A stretch of DNA of 64,000 bases from Asaia platycodi JCM 25414 (GCF_000614545.1 NZ_BAKW01000001.1:248001-312000); one strand, 5' to 3'; shown: positions 41,837-52,190, counted from the stretch's first letter. Notes: a model not told the origin generated them from the sequence alone. Program-made: numbers and translations.

Positions 41837-43969
41837 ATGAGCGATTCTTTTGGAAAACGCCTGAAAGAGGGAAGTCCTGCGGAGCGAGGCGCGGTCTATG
41901 ATGGCAAGGGCGTCAACTTCGCGGTTTTCTCTGCCAATGCCGAGGCGGTCGAGATTTGTTTGTTCGATCAGAACGGCGAGAAAGAGACCGATAGGATCAA
42001 GCTCCCGGAATACACGGATCAGGTGTTCCATGGCTGGGTTCCCGATCTGCGCCCTGGCCAGCTTTACGGTTATCGGGTGCACGGCCCGTACGAACCGAAG
42101 GAGGGGCATCGCTTCAACCCAAACAAGCTTTTGCTCGATCCGTATGCCCGTGAGCATTTTGGCGAAATAACCTGGAATCCGGCCCTTTTCGGCTACCAGC
42201 TCGGTCACGCAGACAAGGATCTGAGCTTTGACGAGCGAGACAGCGCCGCCTTCATGCCCAAATGCGTCATCACCGACCCCGCGGCGCAGAACCTCCGTCC
42301 CCTGAAGACCCGTTGGACGGATACAGTCGTCTATGAGACTCATGTCAGGGGCTATACGCTCAATCATCCGCGTGTGCCTCGTCGCCTCCGAGGTACCTAT
42401 GCAGGACTCGGTAATCGTCACGTCATCGAGCATCTGAAGTCGCTCGGCATCACCACCATCGAGCTGCTGCCAATCCAGAGCTTCGTCGCCGACGAATATC
42501 TCGTGGATAAGGGCCTTACGAATTACTGGGGATATAACACGATCGGCTTCTTTTCGCCCGATACGCGTTATGCAGCCGATCAGGATGACGCCCTCTCGGA
42601 GGTTCGTCGCATGGTAGCTGCCTATCATGAAGCGGGCATCGAAGTGATTATGGACGTGGTCTATAATCATACTGCCGAGGGCAACGAGCTTGGCCCGACC
42701 TTGTCGTTCAAGGGGCTCGATAATGCGTCCTATTACCGTCTCATGCCGGATGACAAACGATTCTACATTAACGACACCGGGACAGGTAATACGTTTAACC
42801 TGACCAAGCAGGCGCCAATACAATTTGTGACTGACAGTCTTCGTTACTGGGCAAATGAGATTGGCGTCGATGGCTTCCGATTCGATCTTGGTACGATTTT
42901 GGCCCGAGAGCTCGACGGTTTCGATAGTGAATCAGGCTTCCTGAGGGTTTGCCGCCAGGATCCGACCCTTACCCATCTGAAGATGATCGCAGAGCCATGG
43001 GATATCGGCCCGGGCGGCTATCAGGTGGGGCATTTCCCCCCCGGCTGGGCGGAGTGGAACGACAAGTTCCGTGATACGGTGCGCGATTTCTGGCGCGGTG
43101 AGGCGAAGGCCGATGTGCTGGCGCCGCGTCTGCTTGGCAGCCCGGACATGTTCAATCACTCGGGCCGTCAGGCCTGGGCGAGCGTGAACTTCATCACGGC
43201 CCATGACGGTTTCACCCTGCTCGATTGCGTCTCCTATAACGAGAAGCATAACGAGGCGAATGGTGAGGACAATAACGACGGCACCTCGGATAACCGTTCC
43301 AACAATTACGGTGTCGAAGGGCCCACGGATGACGAGACGATCAATGAGATCCGTTGGCGTCAGTGCCGCAACATGCTGGCCACACTGATTTTTTCCCAAG
43401 GCACACCGATGATTCTGGCGGGCGACGAGTTCGGTCGCACTCAGGGGGGCAATAACAATGCCTACTGCCAGAACAACGAAATATCCTGGGTCAATTGGAG
43501 CATCAGCGAAGAGGGGGCGCGGCTTTCCAAATTCACGACGCGCCTGCTGGCATTGCGCAGACGCTTCCCTATCCTGCGTCGTTCACGTTTCCTGACTGAG
43601 GCATACAACCCGGATCTTGATGTCAAGGAATTGAGCTGGGTGAGCGCGTCGGGCGGAGAAATGGAACAGGAAGAGTGGTCTCAGGCCCAGTGTTTCGGGC
43701 TTATGCTCGATGGACGCGCTCAGCCGAGCGGTATCATGCGTCGCGGGGCCGATGCGACGTTGCTGCTTATCCTCAATAGCTGGCACGATGTGGTCCAGTT
43801 CACCTTGCCCAAGGCGGAAGGCGAAGAATGGAAGCTCCTGCTTGACACCAATCGCCCCGACGACGGCGAGGCGCTTGAAGACGAGCATTTCGCACAGGAA
43901 CAGGTCTATACGGTGACAGGCCGCTCTGTCCTGCTGTTCGAGCTGATCACCAAGCCAGAAACAAACTGA
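41837..43969 (+). CDS. glgX: Glycogen debranching enzyme GlgX (isoamylase type)
   Basis: GlgX (GH13) hydrolyses alpha-1,6 branches of glycogen or limit dextrin. The intact 710-residue frame begins at ATG 41837, after GGAAAG. It has an N-terminal CBM48 (GVNFAVFSANAEAVEICLFD), then DVVYNHTAEGNELGPTLSF, GFRFDLGTILARELDGF (nucleophile), MIAEPWDIGPGGYQVGHFP (acid/base Glu) and FITAHDGFTLLDCVSYNEKH (third carboxylate). MILAGDEFGRTQGGNNNAYC follows. Linear glucan released by GlgX feeds TreY and TreZ, so its divergent position next to that operon makes functional sense. It is convergent with the Lrp gene. Confidence 0.95.
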   Translation: MSDSFGKRLKEGSPAERGAVYDGKGVNFAVFSANAEAVEICLFDQNGEKETDRIKLPEYTDQVFHGWVPDLRPGQLYGYRVHGPYEPKEGHRFNPNKLLLDPYAREHFGEITWNPALFGYQLGHADKDLSFDERDSAAFMPKCVITDPAAQNLRPLKTRWTDTVVYETHVRGYTLNHPRVPRRLRGTYAGLGNRHVIEHLKSLGITTIELLPIQSFVADEYLVDKGLTNYWGYNTIGFFSPDTRYAADQDDALSEVRRMVAAYHEAGIEVIMDVVYNHTAEGNELGPTLSFKGLDNASYYRLMPDDKRFYINDTGTGNTFNLTKQAPIQFVTDSLRYWANEIGVDGFRFDLGTILARELDGFDSESGFLRVCRQDPTLTHLKMIAEPWDIGPGGYQVGHFPPGWAEWNDKFRDTVRDFWRGEAKADVLAPRLLGSPDMFNHSGRQAWASVNFITAHDGFTLLDCVSYNEKHNEANGEDNNDGTSDNRSNNYGVEGPTDDETINEIRWRQCRNMLATLIFSQGTPMILAGDEFGRTQGGNNNAYCQNNEISWVNWSISEEGARLSKFTTRLLALRRRFPILRRSRFLTEAYNPDLDVKELSWVSASGGEMEQEEWSQAQCFGLMLDGRAQPSGIMRRGADATLLLILNSWHDVVQFTLPKAEGEEWKLLLDTNRPDDGEALEDEHFAQEQVYTVTGRSVLLFELITKPETN

Positions 43970-44009
43970 TCTGGGAAGGGCGGGGATATTGTGCCCCGGC
44001 CTTCAGAAA

Positions 44010-44459
44010 TCAGACCGGCATATCCCTGTTATTGGCGATGGCCTCCATCGAAAGATAGGAGGTCACCGTGTCGAGTTCGATCTTGCCTATCAGGGTTTGA
44101 TAGATTCCATCGAACGCATTCATATCCTTGGCGACGATCTTGAGCATATAATCGTAGTCGCCAGCAAGACGGTGAAAATCGACGATATGCGGGATTGAGA
44201 GCACAGCCTCGCGAAACTGGCCGAGCCATTCGCGGGAGTGATAGCGTGTGCGCACCATCACGAACACGGTGACGCCAAGACCGATCGCTTCGTGCGAAAG
44301 GCGTATGGTTTCTCCCTGAATGACCCCTTCACTACGTAGCAGGTTGAGGCGGCGCCAGCAGGCGTTTTGCGATAGCCCTACCTTGTCGGCCAGCTCGCGC
44401 TGCGAGAGCGAAGCGTCGCTCTGAAGCGCGCGTAGAATTGCCTTGTCGATTTGATCCAT
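44010..44459 (-). CDS. Lrp/AsnC-family transcriptional regulator
   Basis: An intact 149-residue regulator. The N-terminal winged helix reads LDQ-type MDQIDKAILRALQSDASLSQ and ELADKVGLSQNACWRRLNLL, and the C-terminal RAM ligand-binding domain shows REAVLSIPHIVDFHRLAGDY and LDTVTSYLSMEAI. It is divergent from the class V PLP enzyme, with 117 bases between starts, which suggests direct control of that gene in response to an amino acid. The A+T-rich intergenic stretch fits such a regulator. Confidence 0.93.
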   Translation of the reverse strand: MDQIDKAILRALQSDASLSQRELADKVGLSQNACWRRLNLLRSEGVIQGETIRLSHEAIGLGVTVFVMVRTRYHSREWLGQFREAVLSIPHIVDFHRLAGDYDYMLKIVAKDMNAFDGIYQTLIGKIELDTVTSYLSMEAIANNRDMPV

Positions 44460-44576
44460 AAAAATCCTGAAACAAGATCATTTGATAGAAAAATAGCGTA
44501 TATTGTGAGGAATTAGGAAGGGTTTTCTCGGTTGGGGCGCATTAAGTTTGCTGTGTCACCAGCCGGAGCCGTTCAC

Positions 44577-46034
44577 ATGTTCGATCCTGAAACCTGTCTT
44601 GCCGATTTCGCCCGCTCTCTGGGCACTTCTGATGGGCTTGCAGCTTTGCGCAAGGGCGTGATCGGTGAGGGCGTGCCGGTGCCTGGACCGTTCGGTGATC
44701 ATCCCCTGCTTTACGCCGATTATGTTGCGTCAGGCCGGGCCTTGCAGCAGGTCGAGAGCTTCATGCTCACCCAGGTGCTCCCCTACTACGCCAACAGCCA
44801 CACTCAGGCATCGTATTGCGGTCGCATGATGACCCGCCTGCGCGCCTCTGCCCGTGCCCATATCGCCCGGCTTTGCCAGGCCCCTGCGGGATTTAGCGTG
44901 GTTTTCACCGGTTCGGGAGCCACCTCTGGCATCAATCGTCTGGTGAGCCTGATGGGTATCGGGACAGCGCTTGCCGCAGGTGAAACGCCGCTCGTGCTGA
45001 TCGGTCCGTACGAGCATCACTCCAATATCCTGCCATGGCGTGAGAGCGGTGCCGAGATACTCGAGATTGAGGAGGGTGCGCAGGGTGGTCCCGATCTCGA
45101 CGCATTGGCGGCGGCTCTTGCAGCGGTGAAGCCGGGGCGTCTCATCGTCGGGGCGTTCTCTGCAGCCTCGAACGTGACCGGCATATTGACGGATGTCGAC
45201 GCGGTGACACGTCTGCTCAACGCTCACGGCGCCCGCTCGGTCTGGGACTATGCTGGTGGGGCTCCCTATCTTGCCATCGATATGAAAGCCGGAACAGACG
45301 CCCAAAAAGACGCGGTTGTCATCTCGCCTCACAAATTCGTCGGCGGGCCAGGGGCTAGCGGCGTGATGATCGTGCGGGACGCGGCAGTTGCCATCACGCG
45401 CCCCAGCCTGCCCGGTGGCGGTACGGTGCGTTTCGTGTCGCCTTGGGGGCATGATTATTCGGCTTGTATCAGCGATCGGGAGGAGGCTGGTACGCCTAAT
45501 GTCGTGGGCGACATTCGCGCCGCGCTGGCCTTTCTGGTGAAAGAGGCTATCGGTCAGGATTTCATGGATGCCCGGCATGCTGAACTCCGTCAGCGGGCCC
45601 TTGATGCCTGGCGTGATGTGCCTGAAATCGAACTGATCGGCACGGCGAAGCAGACTTCGGCCCTGCCGATTTTCTCGATGCGTATTCGCGATCGCCAGCG
45701 TGGAGGTTATGTGCATCAGCAGCTCTTCACGCGGCTTTTGTCCGATTGCTACGGCATTCAGGCGCGAGGCGGCTGCGCCTGTGCCGGGCCGTATGCTCAT
45801 CGCCTGCTCTCGATCGATGCCCCTGCCTCCGCCTTGTTGCGTCAGGCCATTCTCTCGGGACAGGAGATCGAAAAGCCGGGATGGACGCGTCTGAATTTCA
45901 GTGTGCTGATGAGCGACGAGAAGGTCGATCGCCTTATCGATGCCGTCGCGACCCTCGCCCGCCGGCCTTATCCGATGGCCGATTTCTACCGTTGCGACGA
46001 ACAGACGGCGCGTTTCGAGGCGCTCTCGGCCTGA
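44577..46034 (+). CDS. Class V PLP-dependent aminotransferase / cysteine-desulfurase-like enzyme
   Basis: An intact 485-residue fold-type-I protein of the class V group from the ATG at 44577, with GGAG upstream. Cofactor signatures are FTGSGATSGINRLVSL (phosphate loop), GPYEHHSNILPWRESGAEIL, WDYAGGAPYLAIDM and the PLP lysine in VISPHKFVGGPGASGVM. The cysteine in RGGCACAGPYAHRL, near residue 410, sits at the place of the sulfur-carrying loop of SufS-like desulfurases. The sequence is longer than NifS/SufS, so the substrate is uncertain (cysteine/selenocysteine, kynurenine or another amino acid). Control by the divergent Lrp protein is likely. Confidence 0.8.
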   Translation: MFDPETCLADFARSLGTSDGLAALRKGVIGEGVPVPGPFGDHPLLYADYVASGRALQQVESFMLTQVLPYYANSHTQASYCGRMMTRLRASARAHIARLCQAPAGFSVVFTGSGATSGINRLVSLMGIGTALAAGETPLVLIGPYEHHSNILPWRESGAEILEIEEGAQGGPDLDALAAALAAVKPGRLIVGAFSAASNVTGILTDVDAVTRLLNAHGARSVWDYAGGAPYLAIDMKAGTDAQKDAVVISPHKFVGGPGASGVMIVRDAAVAITRPSLPGGGTVRFVSPWGHDYSACISDREEAGTPNVVGDIRAALAFLVKEAIGQDFMDARHAELRQRALDAWRDVPEIELIGTAKQTSALPIFSMRIRDRQRGGYVHQQLFTRLLSDCYGIQARGGCACAGPYAHRLLSIDAPASALLRQAILSGQEIEKPGWTRLNFSVLMSDEKVDRLIDAVATLARRPYPMADFYRCDEQTARFEALSA

Positions 46035-46040
46035 GGGTGC

Positions 46041-46475
46041 TCAGGCGTCTTCCTCGGTTTCGTTCTGCGCGATCTGGAAGGCGCCCGCATTGAGCTTCGA
46101 AGCGGCCTGATGACCGAGCGAGACGGCACCGAGGCAGAGCAGGGCTGAAAGCGCGATATTGAGAAACGCACGCCCCCAGGCATCAGCGCGCAGCAGATCG
46201 AGAGTCTGCAGACTGAAAGACGAAAAAGTCGTATAGCCGCCGCAGAGACCGACCATGACGAACAGGCGCATGTTCTCCGAAACCGGAAAACGTCCATGCG
46301 TCAGGGTCAAGGTGCCGAAAAAACCGATGACGAAAGACCCGACCGTGTTGATGGCGAGGATCGTGCCCCAGGGCATGGCGCGGCTGTACGGAGCAGTCGC
46401 GAGCGTCACCAGATAACGTCCCAGCGTGCCCAGCGCACCGCCGAGCATGACGAAAAGGCAGGTCGTAAAGGACAT
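46041..46475 (-). CDS. crcB: Fluoride ion channel CrcB/Fluc
   Basis: An intact 144-residue membrane protein with four helices. The signature GGALGTLGRYLV lies at the N-terminus and GLCGGYTTFSSFSLQT carries the phenylalanine and threonine residues lining the fluoride pore. NTVGSFVIGFFGTL (asparagine) is also present. The dimer exports fluoride passively and protects against its toxicity. The C-terminal tail is polar (AGAFQIAQNETEEDA). No fluoride riboswitch sequence is apparent in the short upstream region. It is convergent with the class V PLP gene, six bases away. Confidence 0.93.
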   Translation of the reverse strand: MSFTTCLFVMLGGALGTLGRYLVTLATAPYSRAMPWGTILAINTVGSFVIGFFGTLTLTHGRFPVSENMRLFVMVGLCGGYTTFSSFSLQTLDLLRADAWGRAFLNIALSALLCLGAVSLGHQAASKLNAGAFQIAQNETEEDA

Positions 46476-46519
46476 CGGCTCAGGATACTCCGTTCATAAA
46501 CAACAGGATTGCGGCCTTA

Positions 46520-48224
46520 TCACAAGGCCGTCTCACGCGGCATGACTTTCTTGAGCCGGAAGAAGTCGAGAGTCTCGATGGTTGCCCCGGTCCCGGTTGC
46601 TTCGAGCTTGAGAAAGCTCAGAGGGTTGGCTGGAAAAAGCAGTGCCGTGCCGACGGACAGACCGCCATTGGCGAAGACTTCGAGCGTGCAGGCATCCAGC
46701 ACGATCCTGACATCGAAATGGCGATCATCGGGATTGAGTGCGGTCGAGAACTGCCCCGTAAAGAACGGCTGCTTGAACCCATTGAGATCGGCCCTGTCGA
46801 TCCAGAGCTGGCCGCTGAACGCATCGAACCCGATTGTCAGATTCTCACCGAGATCATTGCCGAACACGATCACGAAGCGCCCGGTGCGTCCCTTGTCGCC
46901 CAAGGCAGATCGGGCGTCATCTGATCGACCGTGACGCTCAGCGTCAATTCCAGTGCGGCACCGAGTGGTAGCGGCACCGATGCGCTCGCTCCTGCGGCCA
47001 GCTTCTGGCAGGCGAAAGGGATAGGGGCTTCGCGCAGCGTCTCGAGCCCTCGCGGTGACTGTGCGAGACGCAGCCAGCCTGCAGAGTCGTGACGCAGGGT
47101 CATAAGCCTTGGTAGCGTCATGCAGCCGCGCCAGCTCTGGGTTGGCAATTCCTGGCAGTATTGCCAGTTGCCCAGCCAGGCGATCGAGACGGCTTCATTG
47201 CCCGGCATGTTCTCGTAGCATTGCAGGGCATAGGCATCCTTGGCGAAATCGGTCAGGCCGATCACCGTATCATCTGGCGTAAAACGGCTGCCATCGAAAC
47301 TGCCGACGAAATACTGGGTAATGCTGCCGCCAGTCGGACCGCCCGGATTGACCGAAATGAACAGCACCCAGCGCGATCCGCCCCCCTCAATGGGAATTTC
47401 GATCAGATTGGGACATTCGTAATCGACACCGAACAGCCCCGATGGGCCGAAATCGCTCGTATGGGTCCAGTGTTGAAGGTCTATCGAGGCGTAGAATGCG
47501 ATCTGATGCAGACGCGCCTTGGCGACCACCATCACCCATTGACCGGTGGGCTTGTGAAAGATCACCTTTGGGTCGCGGAAGGAATTGCTGCCGATATCGA
47601 GCACCGGGTTATGCGCGATATCCTTGAAGCTCTTGCCCTGATCGTCGCTGATGGCCAGAAACTGTGTCTGTTTCTTGGGGGTCGCGCGTGTGTAAAGCGC
47701 CACAAGGCCGCCCTTGCCCGCAGGGAAGAGACTGGACGTGTTTTGCGCATCGAGCACCGCGCAGCCCGTAAAGGCCTCGCCCTCGGGCGTTTCGCTGAGT
47801 GCGATTGGCTGATCCTCCCAGCTCAGGAGATCGCCGCTTGTCGCATGCCCCCAGTGAACGCGCCCGGCATAAGGAGCGAAAGGGTCGTATTGATAATAGA
47901 GATGATAGACCGAGCCGTCATGAATCAGACCGTTCGGATCATTCATGAAGCCGTGCTCGGGCGTGTAATGGATGGTGGGCCGATAAAGCGCGTCAGCCTG
48001 CGTGCGAATGACCGGGTGCGAGGTCGCTCCGGGTTGATCGGCGGGTGAGGGATGAGAAGCGTTAGGCTCTGCCTTGCGCTCGCCCTCAGGGGCGCGGGGC
48101 GGGGCCTGCGGGCCGGGCTCTGCCGCCTGTGCGATAGAGAGGCCGACGACGCTCCCCCTGTTGCGAGCAGCGAGGCAAGCGCCGTGCGTCGGCTCAAACC
48201 GGGGGCAGTGGGGCGCTTGGCCAT
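46520..48224 (-). CDS. Tat-secreted levanase / fructan beta-fructosidase, GH32 (frameshifted twice)
   Basis: GH32 enzymes hydrolyse beta-fructosidic bonds in levan, inulin or sucrose. About 568 residues. From ATG 48224 the N-terminus reads SRRTALASLLATGGSVVG after one G is restored near 48165: a twin-arginine signal peptide. The three catalytic motifs are HGFMNDPNGLIHDG (nucleophile Asp), NSFRDPKVIFHKPTGQW (stabiliser Asp) and YECPNLIEIP (acid/base Glu). The C-terminal beta-sandwich (LWIDRADLNGFKQPFFTGQF, VRIVLDACTLEVFANGG) follows a break near 46890. Divergent from a TonB receptor, which suggests a fructan- or oligosaccharide-utilisation pair. Confidence 0.9.
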
Positions 48225-48400
48225 GCAGATCTTCCTCATCCCATTTCAAGAGGGGCAGCATAGGCTTGACATTGCTGCAGTGCCAAATCAGGCGTCGCTC
48301 CCTTTTGAAGTTCCGATGGCTGTATTCCGGTCACGGTTTGATTTCGGCTGAGACGCGCAAAGATTCTTGCATTCATGTTTTGTCACATTTAACGTAATGA

Positions 48401-48420
48401 TAACGATATGGCATTGTTCT
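48401..48420 (+). promoter_or_regulatory. Weak Fur-box-like sequence upstream of TonB receptor
   Basis: GATAACGATATGGCATTGTT at 48401-48420 matches the first ten positions of the classical GATAATGATAATCATTATC box with one change, but the second half is offset by a base. It lies 36 bases before the receptor ATG. It may mark iron control or be coincidence. Confidence 0.25.
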
Positions 48421-48455
48421 TATATCGGAATTAAATATTGGGAGATCAGCTCGAT

Positions 48456-50936
48456 ATGCGTCATGAATGCAAGGGGCGACGAACCCCATACGCAAAACAA
48501 ATCCTGATCTGTGCTTCTGCTCTTTGCTATGTTTCTTCGCTTGCCCTGTCGCAATCAGCAGCAGCTGAGGCGAGGCCAGTGGATAAGCAGAAGAGTTTTT
48601 CGGCAGCCACTGCGAAGAATGTGCGCCATCACGCCCCTCCTCGAGAAATGAGACAAGGTACGCGTCTGCGTCATGTGTCGAGGCGCGATGTCGAGGCGCG
48701 ATCTGGCGAGTCGATGGTGATTTCCGCGCATCGCATTGCGTCTCACGGTGCGACGGAAATGGTTACACGCCAGACAATGGATCATTTCACGGCTGGCACG
48801 AGCCCCATGCAGATTCTGGCGCTCACGACGCCGGGCGCCAATTTTGCTTCTGACGATGCGTTCGGCCTCGATACGGTCGCCAACACGCTCTATATTCGTG
48901 GCTTCAATCAGTCGCAGCTTGGCGTTTCCATGGACGGTATTCCCATGGGCACGCAGGGCTTTCACAATTGGAACGGCCTTGGCGTCGACCAGATGGCGAT
49001 TCAGGAAAACATTGCCGGCATGACGCTCACACAAGGCGCAGGCGCGGTGGAAATGCCCTCCGCCCAGACGCTTGGGGGCGCGATCACCTTCACTACGGAT
49101 GATCCGCAGGACAAGGCGGGCGGGCGGGTCAGCCAGACTTTCGGCAGTTTCGACCTGTTTCGTACTTTCGCGCGGGCCGATAGCGGTATCCTGAACCCGA
49201 CGGGTACGAAATTTTACGCCTCCTACGCGCGCACGGCGCAGGATCTGTGGAAAGGCTTCGGTGACCAGCAGGAGCATCAGGCCAATTTCAAGCTGGTACA
49301 GCCCGTTGGGGAGCATGGGAAAATCACGGCGATCTTCGATTATTCGAATTTTGATCAGTATAATTTCATGAGCCTGACCAAGAACATGTGGCGCCTTCTG
49401 GGGCGGAACACGACCTATCTGAAGCCGGATTACGAGAAGGCCAAGCAATACGCCTTTTACGCCCAGAATGGCGGCATCCCGCCCGGGTTACCTGCCGGCA
49501 TCACTAATGACGAGGTGGGTGATTTCGCCTATGACGGCACGCAGGAGCAGCGCAATTACCTCTCGGCGGTTCGGGGTGATTTCGATCTGGCTTCCAATAT
49601 CATTTCGCACACACTGGCCTATGGACATATTTCCAACGGCGTCTATCAGGGCACTAACCCCTTTCTGATTTCACCGAGTTCGGGCGTGTTGATGGCCGAT
49701 CAGGCGGGACATCCTGATGTGCGCCGACTGGGCATGACTCAGAGCTTCGACATCAAGCTGCGCCATCATACCATCCAGACCGGCCTATGGTATGAGAATG
49801 ACCGCTTCAATTATCCGATGCGTCTGTACGAGGAGGGGCAGGATGAGGCGCATAATTCAAAGAGCGATTATTATGCCTATCAGGCGACGACCTGGTATGC
49901 AGATTCATTCAACACCAATACTTTCCAGTTCTATATCCAGGACGTCTGGCACCTTACCAGAGGTATGACTCTTGCCGGCGGCTTCAAATCGCTCACCCAG
50001 ACGACTCATGGTGGGACGAGTTTCGATCAGACCGGTGCGCTCGCCGATAGCTGGGGCACCTATTACAGCCATCCGGCCTCGGGTAGCCTGACCGCTTCGA
50101 ATGCGTTCCTGCCGCATTTCAACTGGGACTGGCATTTCGGCAATCACCATGAACTTTATTGGGATATCGCCGAAAACATGCGCGCCTATGATTTCGGGGC
50201 ACAATCGGGGTCGGGCAATCCCTGGGGCGGGCTGGGCTCGTCAGCCAATCCGGCACAATCGGTGTTCGATGCCAGCAAGAAAACGCTCAAACCCGAGCGC
50301 ACCTGGAATTACGTGATCGGCTATCGCTTCAATTCGGAATTTTTCTCCGGTAGCGCCGATTTCTATCACACCGATTATATCAACCGTCTGGCCGCCATCA
50401 CCAGTGGCCCGACCAATAACGTCTATGCTGCCTTTCTCAATGTCGGGCATGAGACTATGAACGGGGCTGACGTGCTGGGCACGATCCGCCCCGTTAAAGG
50501 GCTGGAAATCACGAACAGCTTCAGCTGGAATGATGCAAATTACGAAGACTCAGCCCTGCTATAACGGGACGACAATCAGCATAAAGGGCAAGAACCAAGT
50601 CTATTATCCAAAATTTATGTACAAGGCGAATCTGACCTATACATGGCGTAGTGCCAGCTTTAACTTCAACACGACCTACACCAGCGTCGTGCCATGACCT
50701 ACACCAATGATGAGTATATTCCGTCCTACTGGACGTCCAATATCAATGCGAGCTACGATTTCGGCAGGGTTCTGTTCGCCCGCGGCATGAAGATGTCGAT
50801 TGGTGTCACCAATCTGTTCAACAGCGATTATATCGGTGGCGTCTATGGCGCAGCGTCCGTTTCGGGCGACGACAATGCCAACCTCTTTGTGGCGGCGCCG
50901 CGGGAATTCTTCGGCACGATTGCTGCGCAATTCTGA
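48456..50936 (+). CDS. TonB-dependent outer-membrane receptor (frameshifted in the C-terminal part)
   Basis: About 825 residues from ATG 48456, preceded by GGGAG. A signal peptide (ILICASALCYVSSLALSQSA) is followed by a basic linker and a TonB box-like segment (GESMVISAHRIASH). Plug motifs are SPMQILALTTPGANFASDDA, LYIRGFNQSQLGVSMDGIPM and PSAQTLGGAITFTTDDPQDK. The barrel has repeated aromatic strands and ends in APREFFGTIAAQF with the terminal phenylalanine of outer-membrane barrels. Breaks occur near 50565 and near 50690; between them NQVYYPKFMYKANLTYTWRS continues the barrel. Substrate unknown. The divergent levanase and the polyol genes downstream hint at a saccharide, while a weak Fur-like site hints at iron. 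Confidence 0.87.
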
Positions 50937-51127
50937 CGATTTCAGGCGGGGGAGTTTCCCTCGTCTGACAGTTCAGCCCGTCGTTCACACAGTGGTGTTC
51001 TTGTGTCGCAAAAAAACATCGTTTTTTGTTAAGAGCTGATCTATTTAATGGGATATGGTCGTTATATCTAACATGAGGCGGCAGAGGAAAGTACTCCCTG
51101 CGGCTCTCCTGAAAGGAAGACGACAAG

Positions 51128-52165
51128 ATGGCACAGGCCCTGGTTCTGGAAGAGCGTGGTGTTCTGTCATTGCGGGAAATCGCGCTTGATGAGGCACTTG
51201 GCCCCGATGATGTGCGTATTGCCATTCATACGGTCGGTATCTGCGGCAGCGATGTGCATTATTACACCCATGGCGCGATAGGCCCCTTCGTGGTGCGTGA
51301 GCCCATGGTGCTGGGTCATGAGGCCTCGGGCACGATCACTGCGATCGGGTCGGCTGTCACGGGTTTTAGCATTGGCGATCGCGTCTGCATGGAGCCGGGT
51401 ATTCCCGATCCGCAGTCTCGTGCCGCGCGTATCGGTCATTACAATATCGATCCTGCCGTGCGCTTCTGGGCGACGCCACCGGTGCATGGGTGTCTTACCC
51501 CGTCAGTCGTTCATCCGGCGGCTTACACGTTCAAGCTGCCTGATCAAGTGAGTTTTGCCGAAGGGGCGATGGTCGAGCCTCTTGCCGTTGGGGTTCATGC
51601 CTGCGTCAAGGCCCGTTTGCAGCCGGGCGATGTCTGTCTTGTCACCGGGGCAGGGCCGATCGGCATCATGACGGCGCTTGCCGCTCTGGCCTCCGGGGCA
51701 AGCCGCGTTTTCATCAGCGATTATTCCGCGCCCAAACTGGCCATAGCCGGGGCTTATGCCAATATCGTGCCGATCAATCTTGCCGAAACCAGGCCCGTCG
51801 AAATCGTCGGCGCGCATTGCGGGTCCGGCTGGGGTGTCGATGTCACATTCGAGGCGAGCGGCTTCGAAAGCGCCTATCAGGATGCGCTCGACTGCACCCG
51901 TCCCGGTGGGCGTTTGGTTCTGGTCGGTATGCCGCCAAAGAAGGTTGCGTTCGATATCGTGGCGGCCCAGGCCAAGGAATTGACCATCGAGACGATCTTT
52001 CGTTACGCCCATGTCTATGACCGGGCTATTGCGCTGATCGCCTCGGGCAGTATCGATCTCAAACCGCTTGTCTCGGCCAGTTTTCCTTTTCACGAGGGTG
52101 TGGCGGCATTCGAAAGAGCAGCCGAGGGGCGCCCTGACGATGTAAAACTCCAGATTACGCTCTGA
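51128..52165 (+). CDS. Xylitol/sorbitol dehydrogenase-type MDR enzyme
   Basis: An intact 345-residue zinc-dependent medium-chain dehydrogenase with a strong AAAGGAAG upstream. Catalytic zinc ligands are the cysteine in [16 protein letters not shown], the histidine-glutamate pair in MVLGHEASG and the glutamate in [11 protein letters not shown]. The nucleotide fold is [20 protein letters not shown], and an aspartate in [12 protein letters not shown] predicts NAD. The lobe that normally holds four structural-zinc cysteines (after MEPGIP) reads [20 protein letters not shown] and has none. As I recall, this matches Gluconobacter-type xylitol dehydrogenases. The AraC regulator follows after about 25 bases. 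Confidence 0.88.
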   Translation: MAQALVLEERGVLSLREIALDEALGPDDVRIAIHTVGICGSDVHYYTHGAIGPFVVREPMVLGHEASGTITAIGSAVTGFSIGDRVCMEPGIPDPQSRAARIGHYNIDPAVRFWATPPVHGCLTPSVVHPAAYTFKLPDQVSFAEGAMVEPLAVGVHACVKARLQPGDVCLVTGAGPIGIMTALAALASGASRVFISDYSAPKLAIAGAYANIVPINLAETRPVEIVGAHCGSGWGVDVTFEASGFESAYQDALDCTRPGGRLVLVGMPPKKVAFDIVAAQAKELTIETIFRYAHVYDRAIALIASGSIDLKPLVSASFPFHEGVAAFERAAEGRPDDVKLQITL

Positions 52166-52190
52166 AGCCTTGCGGGAAGTGGCGGCATTC

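Noticed and set aside
43975-44005. GC-rich inverted repeat between glgX and the Lrp gene
   Set aside because: The stem has an internal mismatch and no T-run on either strand. It may act as a bidirectional terminator, but the evidence is too weak.
44730-45800. Long minus-strand frame opposite the class V PLP enzyme
   Set aside because: Antisense shadow of a gene with clear PLP motifs. No start context or domain of its own.
46476-46500. Possible fluoride riboswitch before crcB
   Set aside because: The short upstream sequence does not show the conserved fluoride-riboswitch core.
51009-51028. A-run/T-run inverted repeat upstream of the xylitol-dehydrogenase gene
   Set aside because: CAAAAAAA and TTTTTTG can pair, but this is low-complexity sequence and could equally be a terminator remnant of the TonB gene or part of the promoter. 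No specific function supported.
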